Source: Micavibrio sp.
GTDB taxonomy: Bacteria; Pseudomonadota; Alphaproteobacteria; Micavibrionales; Micavibrionaceae
Direction of reading: 5' to 3'
Length of the DNA: 7,441 nucleotides
Assembly: GCA_027066695.1 (NCBI GenBank)
Contig: JAMONE010000202.1
Coordinates: forward strand, 1-7,441
A program made the position numbers and the translations under genes. Each line of letters begins with the position of its first letter. Positions within the stretch are counted from its first letter, which is position 1. Shown piece by piece: positions 6,533 through 7,441 of the stretch. Below the pieces are notes generated by a model. That model was not told the DNA's origin, made no database searches, and was given only the letters and a program-made list of their open reading frames with translations.

Positions 6533-7441
6533 ATGACGAAGAAAAAACATAGACATAGCTCATTAAAAGAAGCAATGCACACTGTTGCTGCAATTCAAGA
6601 TGCATTAAAAAATGATGAGGCGCAAAGGACAGCTCCTCCTCTGCATGACGGAAGTGCCATGCGATATGAAGGAAATAAAAAACCTATAGACACAGGCACA
6701 GCAATGCGTGAAATCCTATCTGGTTACGAACCAAATAAGACCATCAGTGATGAACATATGGGCGAGCTAACCACTCTGATTTTTGATAATAACGCAAATA
6801 TTCCCCCTGTTTATCTCGCGCAATGCCCTGAAAAAGAACTATATATGGCCATTTTAAAAATGACCGATGACAAAACAAGGCCATCCACATTCTATAATGA
6901 TTTAAGCATGGCAATAAAATTAACAGGTAAAGAAACACCAACCGTAGCCAACCGTAGCGATGAGCTAGCGGCAATACGTTTCGGCGCAGTTGAGAAAATA
7001 CCTTCAGAAATAAAAGGGAGAGGCGATACTTATAGGTACAAATCCGAAGATGGGACTGCTCCTTCAGAAACATATAAAGAACTCCTTCAAGATAATTTAC
7101 AAGGTGCATCAATTAAAAAAGATCGCAATAAATTAGAAGAAATAGGAGTATTGGAAAACCTCATAGAGTTAATTGAACACTCACATGATGAGCCAGAACG
7201 AGTAAGAGACGATATGCTCGAGATGTCAACTGACTTACTGAATCCGCAATGGTTAGACGTAAGATTTCCAGACTGTGATTATACGCACTTAATATCCACC
7301 CTAAAAGGATATTTGGATAATGACTTATTCATATTTGATAAAAATCACCAAACCACAAGCTGGGCAACAAACGCGGAAGATGCTGCCAGCAAACTCCAAC
7401 AGCAAGTAGATAAACTCTTAGGTCATGAGGTAAATTATAAC
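6533..7441 (+). CDS. Unrecognised soluble protein, 3' end cut by window edge
   Basis: The frame is open for 303 codons to the window edge without a stop, so the protein is longer than 303 residues. I recognise no family. ATG 6533 directly follows an in-frame TGA (6530-6532) and is preceded by AAGGGTG (6519-6525) at 7-nt spacing, so the start is firm. The sequence begins with a basic stretch (MTKKKHRH) and then turns charged and mostly acidic, without a signal peptide or membrane segment. Residues 36-62 hold two similar pieces, HDGSAMR (38-44) and DTGTAMR (53-59). About 176-218 and 281-297 look helical, the latter AEDAASKLQQQVDKLLG. A promoter just upstream suggests its own regulation. Codon use resembles the neighbours. 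A basic N-terminus on a soluble, low-complexity-poor protein fits many roles, including a secreted effector or an RNA/DNA-associated factor; none can be chosen from sequence. Confidence 0.75.
   Translation, partial: MTKKKHRHSSLKEAMHTVAAIQDALKNDEAQRTAPPLHDGSAMRYEGNKKPIDTGTAMREILSGYEPNKTISDEHMGELTTLIFDNNANIPPVYLAQCPEKELYMAILKMTDDKTRPSTFYNDLSMAIKLTGKETPTVANRSDELAAIRFGAVEKIPSEIKGRGDTYRYKSEDGTAPSETYKELLQDNLQGASIKKDRNKLEEIGVLENLIELIEHSHDEPERVRDDMLEMSTDLLNPQWLDVRFPDCDYTHLISTLKGYLDNDLFIFDKNHQTTSWATNAEDAASKLQQQVDKLLGHEVNYN
6938..6957 (+). repeat. Tandem 10-bp duplication inside the unrecognised gene
   Basis: CCAACCGTAG occurs twice in direct succession (6938-6947 and 6948-6957). Ten is not a multiple of three, so a recent gain of one copy would have shifted the frame. 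The frame used here stays open to the window edge, while the other two hit TAG or TGA within about 12 bases after the repeat. Confidence 0.85.

Noticed and set aside
6744..7112. 122-codon frame on the minus strand
   Set aside because: Lies opposite the plus-strand gene at 6533, which has a promoter, ribosome site and longer frame; the minus-strand product is not family-like.
1..7441. CRISPR array, tRNA, rRNA, transposase or defence system
   Set aside because: No regularly spaced repeats, cloverleaf or rRNA-like segments, transposase motifs or terminal inverted repeats were seen; the recognisable genes are housekeeping.

Overview
The window carries six protein genes, two of them cut by the window edges, on an AT-rich, low-GC, gene-dense stretch (base composition judged by eye). 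It looks like chromosomal DNA of a Gram-negative bacterium, most likely a low-GC alphaproteobacterium. The pointers are the layout of the LptD cysteines (a PCxxC motif after the N-terminal domain plus one lone Cys near the C-terminus), a DEAD-box helicase ending in a Lys-rich tail capped by GFGDEIPAFF, and a stand-alone HisI without a HisE domain. The lineage is an inference and cannot be fixed more closely from sequence reading alone.

Left half, minus strand, in transcription order: an RhlE-type DEAD-box RNA helicase (4978-3689), a 99-bp gap with a possible promoter and a 13-bp palindrome, lptD for the outer-membrane LPS translocon (3589-1379), a 37-bp gap without a terminator, then an SLC13/DASS-type anion permease with two RCK_C (TrkA-C) domains that runs off the left edge (1341-1). 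lptD is not followed by the surA-pdxA-rsmA genes often found there in Proteobacteria.

Right half, plus strand: gshB, glutathione synthetase (5059-6012), is divergent from the helicase across an 80-bp AT-rich spacer whose ATTATAAT core gives a -10 hexamer on both strands. A 91-bp spacer follows, with a tandem 12-bp duplication, a perfect 8-bp GC-rich stem-loop and a second hairpin with a competing fold. Next is hisI, phosphoribosyl-AMP cyclohydrolase (6104-6484). A promoter with a perfect -35 and an extended -10 sits over the hisI stop codon and drives an unrecognised protein gene (6533 to the right edge, at least 303 codons).

The genes do not form one pathway. They cover envelope biogenesis, RNA remodelling, ion transport, thiol metabolism and histidine synthesis, as expected of core chromosome. 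I see no mobile element, CRISPR array, tRNA, rRNA or defence cassette. The least explained parts are the last gene and the structured gshB-hisI spacer. I cannot claim a new biological system from this window.
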